Part shown: positions 1-9,364 of the stretch, piece after piece
Layout: each line of letters starts with the position of its first letter
How positions within the stretch are numbered: the stretch's first letter is position 1
From: Nocardioides sp. InS609-2
Lineage (GTDB): Bacteria; Actinomycetota; Actinomycetes; Propionibacteriales; Nocardioidaceae
Direction of reading: 5' to 3'
DNA: 64,000 nucleotides
Assembly: GCF_023208195.1 (NCBI RefSeq)
Contig: NZ_CP060034.1
Span: 3,472,001-3,536,000 of the forward strand
Notes under the pieces: generated by a model
Databases searched by the model: none
Told to the model about the DNA's origin: nothing
What the model saw: only the letters and a program-made list of their open reading frames with translations
Position numbers and translations under genes: made by a program

Positions 1-2518
1 CGCCGTCTCTGCCTGGCCATTGCGCCGCAAGGTGGCGCTGGCGCTCGCCGTACCGCTGCTGCTCGCGGCAACCCTCGGTGGGCTGCGCGTGGCAGGTGAC
101 CTGCAGGCGTCGTCGAACTCGTCCGCGAGCGCCACCCAGGTGACCGTGCTGCGACCCGCAGTCGACTACCTGACCGCTGCAGAGCGCGCCATGGTCGCCG
201 CGCAGGCCACGACCGGCACGAGCGAAATCGACCTCGGTGGTGCGCTGATCGACCTCCAGAAGGCCGCCGCCGAGATCTCCAAGGCGCGGGACACCGCCGA
301 CCTGACCACCGAACAGCGTTACCAGGTCGACGTCGTGCTCGACCTGAGTCGGGCCCTGCGCGAAGGCGCCGAGGACCTCAGCCCGGGCACCTGGATCGCG
401 CAGCTGCGGCAGCTCCAGTCCGGGGTGACCCAGCTGATCACCACCATCGTCAACGCCCAGACCGACCCGGAACCGCGACTCGAGCTCCTGTCCCAGACCC
501 TCGCCGGCCGCTTCTCACTCGCCATGCAGCAGGCGCTCGTCGCCACCGAGCGCACCGGCAAGACCGGCTCGCTCGAGCTCTTCGCCGAGCTCGGCGTCGA
601 AGGCTCGGCCATCGATCGCCTGGCCAGTGCGCTCGGCGACTCCGAGGCCTCCCTCTCAAACCTGCGCACCGAGAACGCCCAGCGTTTCCGCACCATCCGC
701 ACCGGCGGATCCGACCTCGGTGGCGAGCAGGCCTACACCGAGTACGACGCCCTCGTCTCGTCGCTGTTGACCGGCATCGACAACCAGCTGGCCGCCAGCG
801 CGAGCAGTGCTCAGCGGAGTGCCCAGGTCAACGCCGGCATCACGCTCGGCGCCCTCCTCCTCGCCATCTTGCTGGCGTTCCTCGTCTCCCGCACCCTGCT
901 CAAGCCCATCCGCCGGGTGCGCGAAGGCGCGCTGGCCGTGGCCAACCTGCAGCTGCCGGAGGCGGTCGCCAAGATCCGCGCCGGTCAGGACCCGGGCGCG
1001 ATCGTGCCCATCGACGTCACCACGCACGAAGAGATCGGCCAGCTCGCCCGAGCGGTCGACGACATGCACCGCCAGGCCGTTCACCTGGCATCCGGCGAGG
1101 CCCAGCTGCGTGAGCAGGTCGGCGAGATGTTCGTGACCCTGTCGCGCCGCAACACCTCGCTGATCAACCAGCAGCTCGGTCTCATCGAGAAGCTCGAGAA
1201 GGACGAGGAAGACCCGCGTCGCCTCGAGAGCCTCTTCCGGCTCGACCACCTGGCGGCTCGCATGCGTCGTACGGCGGACAGCCTGCTGATCCTCGCCGAC
1301 GCGCCCACGCACACCGGTGGCGAGCACCGGCTCACCGTCGGCGACGCGCTGCAGGCGGCGACGTCCGGTGTGCAGGACTACCAGCGTGTGCACGTGGGTT
1401 CGACGAGCAGCCTGCGCCTCGGCGACGACGCCGCGGCGGACGTCGTACACCTGCTCACCGAGCTCGTGGACAACGCGCTCTCCTACTCCTCACCGACCAC
1501 CAACGTGACGCTCGCCTCCACCACGTCACCCGACGGTGTGACCGTCGAGATCACCGACTCCGGTCTGGGGATCCCGGAGGAGTACCTCGCGGAGATCAAC
1601 GAGACCCTGCGCTCCGGTGGCGACGTCACGCCCGACACAGCGCGCCGGATGGGCCTGTTCGTGGTGAGCCGGCTCGCCCAGCGGCACGGGATCGTCGCGT
1701 CGCTGCGATGCAATGCCGTGAGCGGTACGACGGCCACCGTCGTACTGCCGCCGTCGATCCTTCCCGACATGCAGCACGCCCAGTCGCCGCGTACGCCGAA
1801 GCCGGCGCGCGAGGTCAAGGCCCCGACTCCCCGGCAGGATCCCGTGGTTCCGGCGGAGACGCCCGCAGAGCCGGACCGCAACTCCATCGAGGCCCGGATC
1901 AACGGCATCATCGGTCTGCCACAGCGCCGCCCGGGCACCAGCATCGACCGTGCCGAGGACCGCGCCCCGGCGGCACCCGAGCCGGCACCCGCACCGGTAC
2001 CTGTCGCAGCGGTGACGGCACCTGAGCCCCCGGTGCAGGTCGTGCCGGAACCGACGCCCGAGCCCGAGCCCGAGCCCGTCCCAGCACCAGTCGTACCTGC
2101 CGTGCTCGCTGCGCCGAGCCCGCCGGTCACCCCGACCCTCGCCCTCGTCGAGCAGCCGATCCCCGAGGCGCCGATCGAGTACGACACCCCGATCTTCAAG
2201 TCGATGCGGTCCGCCTGGCTCAGTGCCGGCGGCACCGACGAGTCGTGGCAGTCCTCCGAGGTCGAAGCCGGCTGGGACCGCGCGGATGTCGTCGCAGAGG
2301 CGCCGACCGAGGCGGCCGTCACGTCAGCCGGCTTGCCGGTACGACGTCCCGGCAACCGTCTCGTCCCCGGTGGCGTCACCAAGCACGCGACCGTCACCGC
2401 CCGCAATCCCGAAGCCATCCGGGCTCGTCTCCAGGCGCACGCGGCCGGCGTCTCCCGCGGCCGCTCCGCCGCAACCTCGACCTCCGACCCTCAGCACACG
2501 GAAGCAGGCCCAGCATGA
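1..2518 (+). CDS. conservon sensor histidine kinase (CvnA-like), 5' partial
   Basis: Sensor-kinase member of an actinobacterial conservon, cut by the left edge of the window. The frame is open to the edge, and the TTG at 20 has no ribosome-binding site, so the true start lies outside. The visible part begins in a first membrane helix (about 35-90). It continues through an extracellular nitrate-sensor-like region, a second helix (about 830-905) and a HAMP segment. A dimerisation region containing [18 protein letters not shown] follows near 1145, then an HATPase domain with [21 protein letters not shown] and [10 protein letters not shown]. About 270 C-terminal residues form a Pro/Glu-rich tail typical of these kinases. 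The stop overlaps the next start (ATGA), so the set is translationally coupled. In Streptomyces, conservons are described as membrane-associated signalling complexes. The ligand is unknown. Confidence 0.9.
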   Translation, partial: AVSAWPLRRKVALALAVPLLLAATLGGLRVAGDLQASSNSSASATQVTVLRPAVDYLTAAERAMVAAQATTGTSEIDLGGALIDLQKAAAEISKARDTADLTTEQRYQVDVVLDLSRALREGAEDLSPGTWIAQLRQLQSGVTQLITTIVNAQTDPEPRLELLSQTLAGRFSLAMQQALVATERTGKTGSLELFAELGVEGSAIDRLASALGDSEASLSNLRTENAQRFRTIRTGGSDLGGEQAYTEYDALVSSLLTGIDNQLAASASSAQRSAQVNAGITLGALLLAILLAFLVSRTLLKPIRRVREGALAVANLQLPEAVAKIRAGQDPGAIVPIDVTTHEEIGQLARAVDDMHRQAVHLASGEAQLREQVGEMFVTLSRRNTSLINQQLGLIEKLEKDEEDPRRLESLFRLDHLAARMRRTADSLLILADAPTHTGGEHRLTVGDALQAATSGVQDYQRVHVGSTSSLRLGDDAAADVVHLLTELVDNALSYSSPTTNVTLASTTSPDGVTVEITDSGLGIPEEYLAEINETLRSGGDVTPDTARRMGLFVVSRLAQRHGIVASLRCNAVSGTTATVVLPPSILPDMQHAQSPRTPKPAREVKAPTPRQDPVVPAETPAEPDRNSIEARINGIIGLPQRRPGTSIDRAEDRAPAAPEPAPAPVPVAAVTAPEPPVQVVPEPTPEPEPEPVPAPVVPAVLAAPSPPVTPTLALVEQPIPEAPIEYDTPIFKSMRSAWLSAGGTDESWQSSEVEAGWDRADVVAEAPTEAAVTSAGLPVRRPGNRLVPGGVTKHATVTARNPEAIRARLQAHAAGVSRGRSAATSTSDPQHTEAGPA

Positions 2519-2946
2519 TCGACATCAACGGCCACCTTGCCTCGCAGCAGGACGATCGCAACCTCGACTGGCTGGTGACCCGCTTCGTCACCGAGGTGAC
2601 CGATGCGGCCCACGCCATCTTGGTGTCAGCCGACGGCCTCCTGATGGCAGCGAGCTCCAGCATTCCGCTCGACCGTGCCGAGCAGGTCGCCGCGGTGTCG
2701 TCCGGGCTCGCCAGCCTGGGTGTCGGTGCAGCCCGACTCTTCGACGGCGGCGCAGTCCTGCAGACCGTCGTCGAGATGGAGCACGGCTACCTGATGCTCA
2801 TGAGCGTCGGCGACGGCTCCAACCTCGCCGTGCTCACGACCGAGGCTGCCGACATCGGCCAGGTCGGCTACGAGATGGCCCTGCTGGTCGAGCGCGTCGG
2901 TCAGATGGTGCAGGCCCAGGCCCGCGTCGCGACCACGAGAAGCTGA
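2515..2946 (+). CDS. Roadblock/LC7-domain protein (CvnB-like)
   Basis: A 143-residue cytosolic protein, the second conservon component. The chosen ATG at 2515 overlaps the kinase stop by 4 nt; an upstream extension of the same frame would run far into the kinase gene and was rejected. The sequence fits the Roadblock/LC7 fold: an N-terminal helix, then [13 protein letters not shown], a central helix, then [23 protein letters not shown]. In bacterial systems such proteins act as regulators or scaffolds for small GTPases, which fits the GTPase encoded two genes downstream. The role in this organism is inferred from family and context. Confidence 0.9.
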   Translation: MIDINGHLASQQDDRNLDWLVTRFVTEVTDAAHAILVSADGLLMAASSSIPLDRAEQVAAVSSGLASLGVGAARLFDGGAVLQTVVEMEHGYLMLMSVGDGSNLAVLTTEAADIGQVGYEMALLVERVGQMVQAQARVATTRS

Positions 2947-2952
2947 CTGTGA

Positions 2953-3336
2953 ATGGTCATGGGCTCAGCTGATCGCGTCGGACTGGACGGTGAGTTCGTG
3001 TCCGCAGCCCGGTTCGTCCGGCCGTACACGATCACGGCCGGTCGTACCCAGGCGACGGTCGACCTGCCTTTGGAGGCGACCCTGCGTCGTCAGCCCAAGG
3101 ACATCGACGCCGGCCTGAGCTCGGGCGCGGTCCGCATCCTCGGCATGTGCGACACCCGCTCCGTGGCCGAGGTTTCCGCCCTCGTCTCCATGCCGATCGG
3201 GGTCGTGCGCGTCCTACTCAGCGATCTGGTCGAACAAGGCAACGTCTCGGTCCAAGCCACCATCACCGCGAACTCGTCGAGGGACGAGCGACTCGAGCTC
3301 ATCGAAAGGACTCTCCGTGGACTACGCAACTACTAG
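2953..3336 (+). CDS. DUF742 protein (CvnC-like)
   Basis: A 127-residue DUF742 protein, the third conservon component. Visible family features are FVRPYTITAGRTQ near the N terminus and a winged-helix-like C-terminal half in which the cell-type switch region SVAEVSALVSMPIGVVRVLL is followed by a short basic tail. An alternative ATG lies 6 nt downstream at 2959. The gene starts 6 nt after the Roadblock gene and its last 20 nt overlap the GTPase gene. The DUF742 protein is thought to link kinase and GTPase, but its biochemical role is not established. Confidence 0.88.
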   Translation: MVMGSADRVGLDGEFVSAARFVRPYTITAGRTQATVDLPLEATLRRQPKDIDAGLSSGAVRILGMCDTRSVAEVSALVSMPIGVVRVLLSDLVEQGNVSVQATITANSSRDERLELIERTLRGLRNY

Positions 3337-3913
3337 CGCCAAGCGCGCGGCTGCGTCGACGAAGATCGTCATCGCGGGTGGCTTCGGCGTGGGCAAGACG
3401 ACGCTTGTCGGCTCCGTGTCGGAGATCGTGCCCTTGCGCACCGAGGCCCTGGTCACCAACGAGTCCGAAGGTGTCGACGACCTCGCGGCCGTGCCCACGA
3501 AGGCCACCACCACCGTGGCCATGGACTTCGGCCGGCTCACCCTCGCCGAGGACCTCGTCCTCTACCTCTTCGGAACGCCCGGCCAGCGCCGGTTCTGGTT
3601 CATGTGGGACGACCTGTGCCTCGGCGCCATCGGCGCGATCGTGCTGGTGGACACCGCGCGGCTGGACGACTCGTTCTCGCCGCTGGACTACTTCGAGTCC
3701 AAGGGGCTGCCCTTCATCGTGGCCGTCAACCAGTTCGAGGGCACCGAGAAGTACACCCTCGAGCAGGTGGCCAACGCGCTCGCCCTGCCCGACGACGTAC
3801 CGATCATCGACATCGACGCCCGCGACCGGGAGTCGGCCAAGCGGGCGCTGGTGCGCGTCACGGAATATGCCCTGCAGCGACTCACCGGGTCGCTCTCAGC
3901 GAAGGTGATCTGA
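3317..3913 (+). CDS. conservon small GTPase (CvnD-like)
   Basis: A 198-residue GTP/ATP-binding protein of the MglA/CvnD type. The P-loop GGFGVGKTT lies at residues 20-28. Further nucleotide-binding features are the switch segment TTVAMDFGRL, then LFGTPGQRRFWFMW, and AVNQFEG standing in for the NKxD box. It is the effector GTPase of the conservon, probably controlled by the Roadblock protein and the kinase at the membrane. The stop is directly followed by the ATG of the solute-binding lipoprotein with no gap, which makes co-transcription very likely. Confidence 0.92.
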   Translation: MDYATTSAKRAAASTKIVIAGGFGVGKTTLVGSVSEIVPLRTEALVTNESEGVDDLAAVPTKATTTVAMDFGRLTLAEDLVLYLFGTPGQRRFWFMWDDLCLGAIGAIVLVDTARLDDSFSPLDYFESKGLPFIVAVNQFEGTEKYTLEQVANALALPDDVPIIDIDARDRESAKRALVRVTEYALQRLTGSLSAKVI

Positions 3914-4717
3914 ATGTTGCCCCGTGCTGCTTGCGCCACCATCGCGGCGTTGATCGTCTCGTTCGGCGCGGCCGGCTGCGCCGCAGAGGACACCGCGTCC
4001 GCCGCGCTGGCCCCGGTCGTCATGAAGCCCGGCTCCCTGACGGTGTGCACCGACATGCCCTACGAGCCCTTCGAGTACGAGTTGGACGGCAAGCCCGCGG
4101 GCTTCGACGTCGACCTGGTCGCCGAGGTGGCGAAACGGCTCGACGTGAAGTCGGCAATCGTCGACACCGACTTCGACGCCATCCAGTCCGGCGAAGCCCT
4201 CAACTCCGGCGAGTGCGACGTGGCCATCTCGGCCATGACCATCACCGGTGACCGGGCCCGCGTGCTCGACTTCTCCAGCCCCTACTTCAACGCCTCGCAG
4301 GCACTGGTGCTCGAGGCGGGCTCCGCGGTGACGTCGCTCGCGGACCTCGGTGGCAAGAAGGTCGGTGTGCAGGGCGGTACGACGGGCGAGCTCTACGTCA
4401 CCGACAACGCTCCGGGCACTGCCGAGATCGTCCCCTTCGAGGACTCCGCGGCGATGGATGCCGCGCTGGAGAAGGGCGACGTCGACGCCGCCGTCTACGA
4501 CAACACCGTGGTGGGCGACGTCGTCGCCAACAACCCGGCGGTCACGGTGGCTGCGGAGTTCGACACGGGCGAGCAGTACGGCATGGCTGTGAAGAAGAAC
4601 GGCAACGTCGACCTGCTCCGCACCATCAACGACGTACTGGCTGATCTCAAGTCGAACGGTGGCTACTCCAAGGTCTACGAGGAGTGGTTCGGTAGCGCGC
4701 CGAATACCCAAAATTAG
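3914..4717 (+). CDS. family 3 (amino-acid-type) solute-binding lipoprotein
   Basis: A 267-residue extracellular solute-binding protein of the SBP_bac_3 type. The N terminus is a lipoprotein signal with lipobox AAGC near residue 22, so the mature protein should be anchored outside the membrane. The family signature is visible as FEYELDGKPAGFDVDLVAE followed by AISAMTIT and GVQGGTTGE. Such proteins normally feed polar amino acids to an ABC permease, but no permease or ATPase gene follows. The gene abuts the conservon GTPase gene directly, so it may supply ligand sensing to the conservon rather than transport. That idea is inference. Confidence 0.85.
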   Translation: MLPRAACATIAALIVSFGAAGCAAEDTASAALAPVVMKPGSLTVCTDMPYEPFEYELDGKPAGFDVDLVAEVAKRLDVKSAIVDTDFDAIQSGEALNSGECDVAISAMTITGDRARVLDFSSPYFNASQALVLEAGSAVTSLADLGGKKVGVQGGTTGELYVTDNAPGTAEIVPFEDSAAMDAALEKGDVDAAVYDNTVVGDVVANNPAVTVAAEFDTGEQYGMAVKKNGNVDLLRTINDVLADLKSNGGYSKVYEEWFGSAPNTQN

Positions 4718-4778
4718 GTAATTCCTGCAATGTTGTCAGGCGACGCTTGACATGCGAACTCGATCCGGGAGGGTCCCC

Positions 4779-5579
4779 ATGCGCCGTACACCTGTCCTCA
4801 TCGCGCTTGTCGCGAGCCTTGCTGTCGCGAGTCCTGCGTACGCCGGGAAGCCCACCAACGGTCGTGACGTCATCATGGGCAACGACAACGTCAACCGGAT
4901 CGACGCCCTTCGCGGCAATGACACGATCTCCGGCCTCGGCGCCGATGACGTCGTCATGGGGCGCGCCGGCGACGACCTCGTGTACGGCGGCACCGGCAGC
5001 GACCGCGTGCAGGGTCAGGCCGGTCGCGACAGCGTGTACGGCGAGGACGACAACGACACCCTGCTCGGCAACAACGGCAACGACGTGCTCGACGGGGGCC
5101 TAGGCAACGACTCGCTGACCGGTGGCCCGGGAGTCGACCAGCTCGTCGGTGGCGAGGGTGACGACTTCGGGTTCGGCGGCACCGGCGCGGACGTCGTACT
5201 CGGCGGCGAAGGCAACGACCACGTCGCCGGCGGCCCCGACAACGACCGCGTCGACGGTGGCAACGGCGACGACGAGCTCGACGGCAGCCCCGGCGACGAC
5301 CTGCTCATCGACGGCCCCGGCAACGACCAGGGCACCGGCGACGCCGGGGGCGACACCTTCTTCCTCGGATCGGGCGTCGACGACGTGTACGGCGAGGAGG
5401 GCGACGACGTCTTCTACGTCCTCAACGACGGGGAAGCCGACGAGATCTACTGCGACGCCGGCTACGACCAGGTGATCTTCGTCGGGAGCCGTGACGGCAA
5501 CGACAAGGTCGGCAAGTTCGAGGCACGTGACTGCGAGTCGGTCACCGTCGGTGCCGCGCCTGCGGGCTGGCCCTACTGA
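4779..5579 (+). CDS. secreted RTX-repeat calcium-binding protein
   Basis: A 266-residue secreted protein. The ATG at 4779 was chosen because GGGAGG precedes it and it opens directly into a Sec signal peptide ending SPAYA-GK; an in-frame ATG at 4752 lacks these features. Almost the whole mature protein consists of about 16 glycine- and aspartate-rich nonapeptides of the GGxGxDxx type, expected to form a calcium-loaded beta roll. A short C-terminal cap carries two cysteines, in IYCDAG and ARDCESV, which could form a disulfide. No enzyme domain is present, so it may be a surface or matrix protein. The secretion route is Sec, not the type I route used by classical RTX toxins. Confidence 0.82.
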   Translation: MRRTPVLIALVASLAVASPAYAGKPTNGRDVIMGNDNVNRIDALRGNDTISGLGADDVVMGRAGDDLVYGGTGSDRVQGQAGRDSVYGEDDNDTLLGNNGNDVLDGGLGNDSLTGGPGVDQLVGGEGDDFGFGGTGADVVLGGEGNDHVAGGPDNDRVDGGNGDDELDGSPGDDLLIDGPGNDQGTGDAGGDTFFLGSGVDDVYGEEGDDVFYVLNDGEADEIYCDAGYDQVIFVGSRDGNDKVGKFEARDCESVTVGAAPAGWPY

Positions 5580-5591
5580 GTCGTCAGACTC
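5578..5591. terminator. short hairpin between convergent genes
   Basis: GAGTC and GACTC form a perfect 5-bp stem with a 4-nt loop. The element overlaps the stop codons of the RTX gene and the DUF3253 gene. It has no T tract, so it is at best a weak bidirectional terminator. Confidence 0.35.
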
Positions 5592-5835
5592 TCCGGATCC
5601 GAATGGGTCCCTTCGCGGACTCGAGGTCGACGACCTGGCCGCCCTGGGTGATCTCCACTTCGCCGGAGCTCACGAGCCTGCCGGCTGCCTGACGGGCGGG
5701 TTCCATCAGCTCGCGCCAGTCGTTCTCGCTGCCGACCACGCGAGCCGCGTCCGATGGACAGATCGAGGCACCGAGCCGGCGCTGCGCGAGCAGGTCCAGG
5801 ATGGCAGCCTCGAGGCGCTCGTCGTGTGGGTCCAC
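5584..5835 (-). CDS. DUF3253 protein
   Basis: An 83-residue protein matching the DUF3253 family: AILDLLAQR, then ICPSDAARVVG, then ELMEPARQAAGRLVSSG, ending with EVEITQGGQVVD and KGPIRIRR. The arrangement looks like a small winged-helix fold. The GTG at 5835 is taken as start because upstream codons run into the preceding gene. It lies 23 nt after the stop of the 5859-6287 gene on the same strand, so the two are probably one transcript. The function is unknown. Confidence 0.75.
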   Translation of the reverse strand: MDPHDERLEAAILDLLAQRRLGASICPSDAARVVGSENDWRELMEPARQAAGRLVSSGEVEITQGGQVVDLESAKGPIRIRRV

Positions 5836-5858
5836 GACCCCAGTGTGCCGGCAGTGCC

Positions 5859-6287
5859 CTAGGCCGAGGCTGCTGCTCCGATCGGGTCGCTCGGCATCGG
5901 CACCAGCACCAGGTCGGTGGCCAGGAAGACGGTCTCGCACGGCAGGCCGACGTCGCGGGCGACGGCATACAGGCACTCGGCCCAGGCGAGGTCCTCGTCG
6001 GTGGGGCCGAAGTGGCCGGGGCGGGTGCGGAGGAACGCGAGCCGCTCGACGGTTGCGGGTGCTTGGCCGACGAGCTCGGTGACGAAGTCGGGGAAGACGT
6101 GGCTGCGTGCGGGCGGCGGGATCTTGAACGCCTCCTCCACCTGGATCACCTGCGTGAACGCGCGGCGGTCGTCGCCGATCAGCATGATCCAGAAGGCGTG
6201 CGGTCGAGGCTCGTCCGGTGGCGCGATGATGCGCCACGCGCGCTCGAGGTCGAACTCGGTCCTGATGCGGGGTCGGTAGGGGCTCAT
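5859..6287 (-). CDS. conserved hypothetical protein (RadC/JAB-like hint)
   Basis: A 142-residue soluble protein with no confident family. The C-terminal half reads RPGHFGPTDEDLAWAECLY followed by VARDVGLPCETVFLATD, faintly resembling the C-terminal part of RadC-like JAB domains seen in actinobacterial hypothetical proteins. The metal-binding residues needed for catalysis are not obvious. It is followed by the DUF3253 gene in the same orientation. The tentative resemblance should not be taken as a function. Confidence 0.6.
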   Translation of the reverse strand: MSPYRPRIRTEFDLERAWRIIAPPDEPRPHAFWIMLIGDDRRAFTQVIQVEEAFKIPPPARSHVFPDFVTELVGQAPATVERLAFLRTRPGHFGPTDEDLAWAECLYAVARDVGLPCETVFLATDLVLVPMPSDPIGAAASA

Positions 6288-6379
6288 GCCCTCACGGTGC
6301 CGTAGATCGCCGACAGGCCGCGGGAGTTATCCACAGCGCACGATGGAGAGCGGCGACCGCCGGCGGGCAGGATGGTCGC

Positions 6380-8066
6380 ATGGTCGAAACGCAGCTGACG
6401 GAGGCCGGACTCCTCAGGGCCGCTGGCCGCACGAGTTTCGACCGCGGCGAAGACTACGTCCGCTACGTGCACGGCCTGCGTCTCTCCGGCACTTCCGCCC
6501 GTGGTTCGATCCAGGCCAAGCGTGTCTATCTCGTTGAACTGGACTGGTCGAACGGCCGCATCGACGGCGACTGCACCTGTCCGCACCACTCCAAAGGCAA
6601 CTTCTGCAAGCACCTGGTCGCTCTCGGCTTGGCTGTCCTGGACGAATCAGGCTCCGGTCGGGGTGGTGACGCCTCACCCAGCCCGGAGACGACACCTGTG
6701 TTGGCGACGTACGTAGAAACCCTGGACCCGACGCTTCTCCGGAGGTTGGTCATCGAGCTGGCCGAGAGGGACCCCCACGTCGGGCGAATCCTGCAGGTGC
6801 GGGCAGCCGCCACTCAGGCGGATCCCAAAGCGGCCGTGGACCTGACGAGGTTGGTCCAGCAGGCTTTCTCAACGCGCGGCTTCGTCGACTATCGCCGATC
6901 CTTCGACGTGGCCCACGATGCCCAGCGGGTGCTCGACGAGCTGCAGGACCATCTCGAGAGCGGTGCCGCCGATGCCGTCCGTCCGGCGCTGCTCAAGGCG
7001 GTGACCCGGCTGCGCACGGTCATCCTCCGTGCCGACGACTCCGCCGGCAGTATCGGCGACGCCTGCCAGCGGGCGGCCGACCTCTACGCCCGTGCCTGTC
7101 GCGAAGGAAGCCCCGACGGCGTGAAGCTGGCGAGGTGGCTGGCGAAGTTCCGCGACGACTCACCGGGCTGGCCGGAGACGACGTTGCCTGATTTCGTCGA
7201 TGCCTTCGACGAGCGTGCCCTGAGCGTCTACCGCAAGGCGGTCGATGCCCTCGACGCAAAGCACAAGGACATCGAGGCCTACGAACGGTTCGAGGGTCGA
7301 CTGGATGCTGCTCGAGCTCGCCGACCACGACCAGGACGTCGATCGGGCCGTCGAGCTGCTGACCAGTCGATCCGGTCACGAGGACTATCCGGGCATCATC
7401 GACCGGCTCCGCAGCGCCGGCCGCGACGACGACGCATTTGAGTGGCTTGAGCGCGCCGTTGCCGCGGGGAGGGTCTCGTCGCACATGTCCAGCAGTGGTC
7501 GCGCTTTCTGGTTGAGTCCCGAAGAGGTCGCGGAGGAGTACGTCGCCCGGGGGCGCCCAGAGGATGCGCTCGAGGTGCAACGACGCGAGTTCGCCCGCCG
7601 GCCGGAGGTGCCGAGGTTTCGCGCGCTCGCAGAGCTGGCCGAGCGTGTCGGATCGCTCGACGCTGAGCGGGCCCGCGCGTTCGCCACGCTCGACGAGCTG
7701 GCACGACAGCCATTCGGGAGCGGCGCCGCCCGCATCCGGATTGCGCTGGCCGAAGGCGACATCGAGACTGCGTGGGAGGTCGCTGGTGACTTCGGGCCGG
7801 GAGACGCTTGGCAGGAACTCGCGGGTGCGCTGGCAGCCGAGTTCCCCGGCCGCGCGGCCACCCTTCATCAACCTCGCGTCGACAAGCAGCTCGCGGTGGC
7901 GAACTCCAGCAAGTACGCCGAGATCGCCGACAACCTCGAGCTGCTGAGGGACCTGTGCGACCGGGCGGGCGAGAGCGAGGACTTCGCGGCGTACCTGCAG
8001 GGGATCAGGATTCGATACGCGCGTCGCCCGGCTCTCATGGGACAGCTGGATCGCCGGGGCCTGTGA
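6380..8066 (+). pseudogene. SWIM zinc-finger protein gene with a frameshift
   Basis: Two overlapping frames together encode one SWIM zinc-finger protein. The first (ATG 6380, in phase to about 7296) carries the SWIM motif DCTCPHHSKGNFCKHL near residue 60 (CxC...CxH) and continues to YERFEG. The second, in phase to the TGA at 8066, resumes with WMLLELADHDQDVD and runs through helical repeats to the end. Removing one G from the GGG run at 7294-7296 would join them as FEVDWMLLELADHD, matching the usual continuation of this family. The intact product would be about 560 residues. SWIM domains bind DNA or proteins; the role of this family is unknown. It is either a true disruption or a base-call error. 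Confidence 0.72.
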
Positions 8067-8083
8067 CGGGCTGCTCCGCAGAA

Positions 8084-8108
8084 CATGTAGTAGTACGGTT
8101 ACTACATG
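8084..8108. promoter_or_regulatory. palindromic operator over the antitoxin start codon
   Basis: CATGTAGTA and TACTACATG form a perfect 9-bp inverted repeat around a 7-nt spacer. The right arm contains the antitoxin ATG at 8106. This position is expected for autorepression of a toxin-antitoxin operon. No ribosome-binding site lies in front of the ATG, which suggests a leaderless transcript. Confidence 0.65.
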
Positions 8109-8417
8109 ATCGTGGTTGATGGTGTAGAGATGGTGGATGTGCGCGAAGCGGCGCGGCTGACCCATCGCGCCCCCGAGACGATTCGCCGCTGGGTCTGGAA
8201 TGGACGCCTCCCCGCAACCAAGCAGGGCAACCGCCTGCTCATCGCGCGCGATCTCGTCACGGCGCTGGCTGACGCTCACGAGGCCATGGCTGCCCAGGAC
8301 TCCCAGGACTCCCAGGACTCCCTGGCCGCCTGGGCCGAGCGGGTGACCGCCGACCGCACCGGCCTCGCGGGTGCTTCGGCCGCCGACCTGGTGTGGGACG
8401 ACCGTGCCGGTCGTTGA
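8106..8417 (+). CDS. HTH antitoxin (excisionase/MerR-like)
   Basis: A 103-residue antitoxin-type protein. The N-terminal helix-turn-helix reads MVDVREAARLTHRAPETIRR with WVWNGRLPATKQGNRLL, the wing typical of excisionase/MerR-like DNA-binding proteins. The C-terminal half should wrap the toxin. A 9-bp tandem repeat (GGACTCCCA-type, three units near 8296-8324) encodes QDSQDSQDS as a flexible linker. The stop overlaps the downstream PIN gene by 14 nt, as is usual for antitoxin-toxin pairs. The start codon lies inside the operator palindrome. Confidence 0.8.
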   Translation: MIVVDGVEMVDVREAARLTHRAPETIRRWVWNGRLPATKQGNRLLIARDLVTALADAHEAMAAQDSQDSQDSLAAWAERVTADRTGLAGASAADLVWDDRAGR

Positions 8418-8817
8418 CGCGAGCATCGTCGTCGACTGGGTGGCGCCGGACGCAGACCCCGACGGTCCTGCCCTTTCGCTGCTGCGCCGCCTGGCAGCGG
8501 AAGGTGCCGAGGTCCTCGCGCCTCGACTGCTGATCGAGGAGGTGTCCAACGCCTTGCTCACCGGCGTACGACGTCGTCGCTGGACCGGGACCGACGCCGA
8601 CCGTGCATTCGAGCATCTCGCCACCCTGCCGATCACGCTGGCCGACGTGGCCGACGACATCGCGCGTGCCTGGGATCTGGCCCGGCGTTACGACGAACAT
8701 CCGATCTACGACCTGGTCTACGTCGCGCTCGCCCATCGGCTCGGAAGCTCACTGCTCACAGCCGACGCGAGGCTCGTGGCCCGTCTTCGCCTGCCAGTGC
8801 TGACCCTGGTCACCTAG
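8404..8817 (+). CDS. VapC-like PIN-domain toxin ribonuclease
   Basis: A 137-residue PIN-domain protein, expected to be a Mg-dependent RNase neutralised by the upstream antitoxin. GTG 8404 is chosen because it opens directly into VVDASIVVDW, the first acidic motif, and overlaps the antitoxin stop. Further motif positions are the Glu in LLIEEVSNALL, the Asp in YDLVYVALA and the Asp in TADARLV, so the acidic active-site set looks complete. TTATCCACA begins immediately after the TAG stop. Confidence 0.85.
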   Translation: MPVVDASIVVDWVAPDADPDGPALSLLRRLAAEGAEVLAPRLLIEEVSNALLTGVRRRRWTGTDADRAFEHLATLPITLADVADDIARAWDLARRYDEHPIYDLVYVALAHRLGSSLLTADARLVARLRLPVLTLVT

Positions 8818-8905
8818 TTATCCACAGTCGGCGATTGTGCTGATTGCAGCAGGCCTGACTCTGGGAAGGGTGTCACCACGAACACTCACGACTGGAGACG
8901 ACACC

Positions 8906-9364
8906 ATGACCACACCCCTCGAGCCGGTCGGCCGGCTGCGGGTGCACCCACCGCTGAACACCGACGAGGTGGCGTTCCTCGCCAGCTTCAGTCGGGAGCC
9001 GCTCGCCCGCCACGACGGCGGCGGCGCGGCCGAGCCAATGCCCCGCCTACGCCGCATCTGGCCGGGCCGCCCGCGCGGCTGGAGTCCGTGGGTGTCGTGT
9101 GCCGAGGGCTGCTGCCTGGTCATCCGTGACGGAGTGTCGGTGTACGCCGCGGCCACGTGGCTGCGCTTCCTCGTGCACACGTTCCTGCGGCCGACCGCTC
9201 GGCGGGTACGGCTCATCCGGCTCGGGCTGACGTTCGAGCACCGGGTCGAGGGGCGGGTGTGGTTCGAGGCCGATGGCGACCGGTTCTACCTCGTGTCGGT
9301 ACGTCGCAACCGGGTCCACACCGACGCCGTACTCATGACGGCGGGTCAGAGCAGGGAGCGGTAG
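8906..9364 (+). CDS. hypothetical protein
   Basis: A 152-residue protein of unknown function. ATG 8906 follows a GGAG site 8 nt upstream; a longer in-frame start at 8837 lacks one. The sequence contains two cysteine-containing turns ([15 protein letters not shown]), a hydrophobic segment [12 protein letters not shown] and a basic C-terminal half. No signal peptide is evident. The 3' end overlaps the end of the convergent glgA gene by 19 nt. Nothing in the sequence points to a specific role. Confidence 0.65.
   Translation: MTTPLEPVGRLRVHPPLNTDEVAFLASFSREPLARHDGGGAAEPMPRLRRIWPGRPRGWSPWVSCAEGCCLVIRDGVSVYAAATWLRFLVHTFLRPTARRVRLIRLGLTFEHRVEGRVWFEADGDRFYLVSVRRNRVHTDAVLMTAGQSRER

Noticed and set aside
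656..2418. Long reading frames on the minus strand opposite the conservon kinase
   Set aside because: High GC leaves antisense frames open; the kinase frame has clear domains and the opposite frames have none.
3914..4717. First gene of an ABC amino-acid transporter operon
   Set aside because: No permease or ATPase gene follows; the next gene encodes an unrelated RTX protein.
4900..5500. DNA tandem repeat or CRISPR in the RTX gene
   Set aside because: The periodicity comes from the encoded nonapeptides and the DNA units differ.
8296..8324. Phase-variable repeat in the antitoxin gene
   Set aside because: The unit is 9 bp, so copy-number change would keep the frame; it only lengthens a linker.
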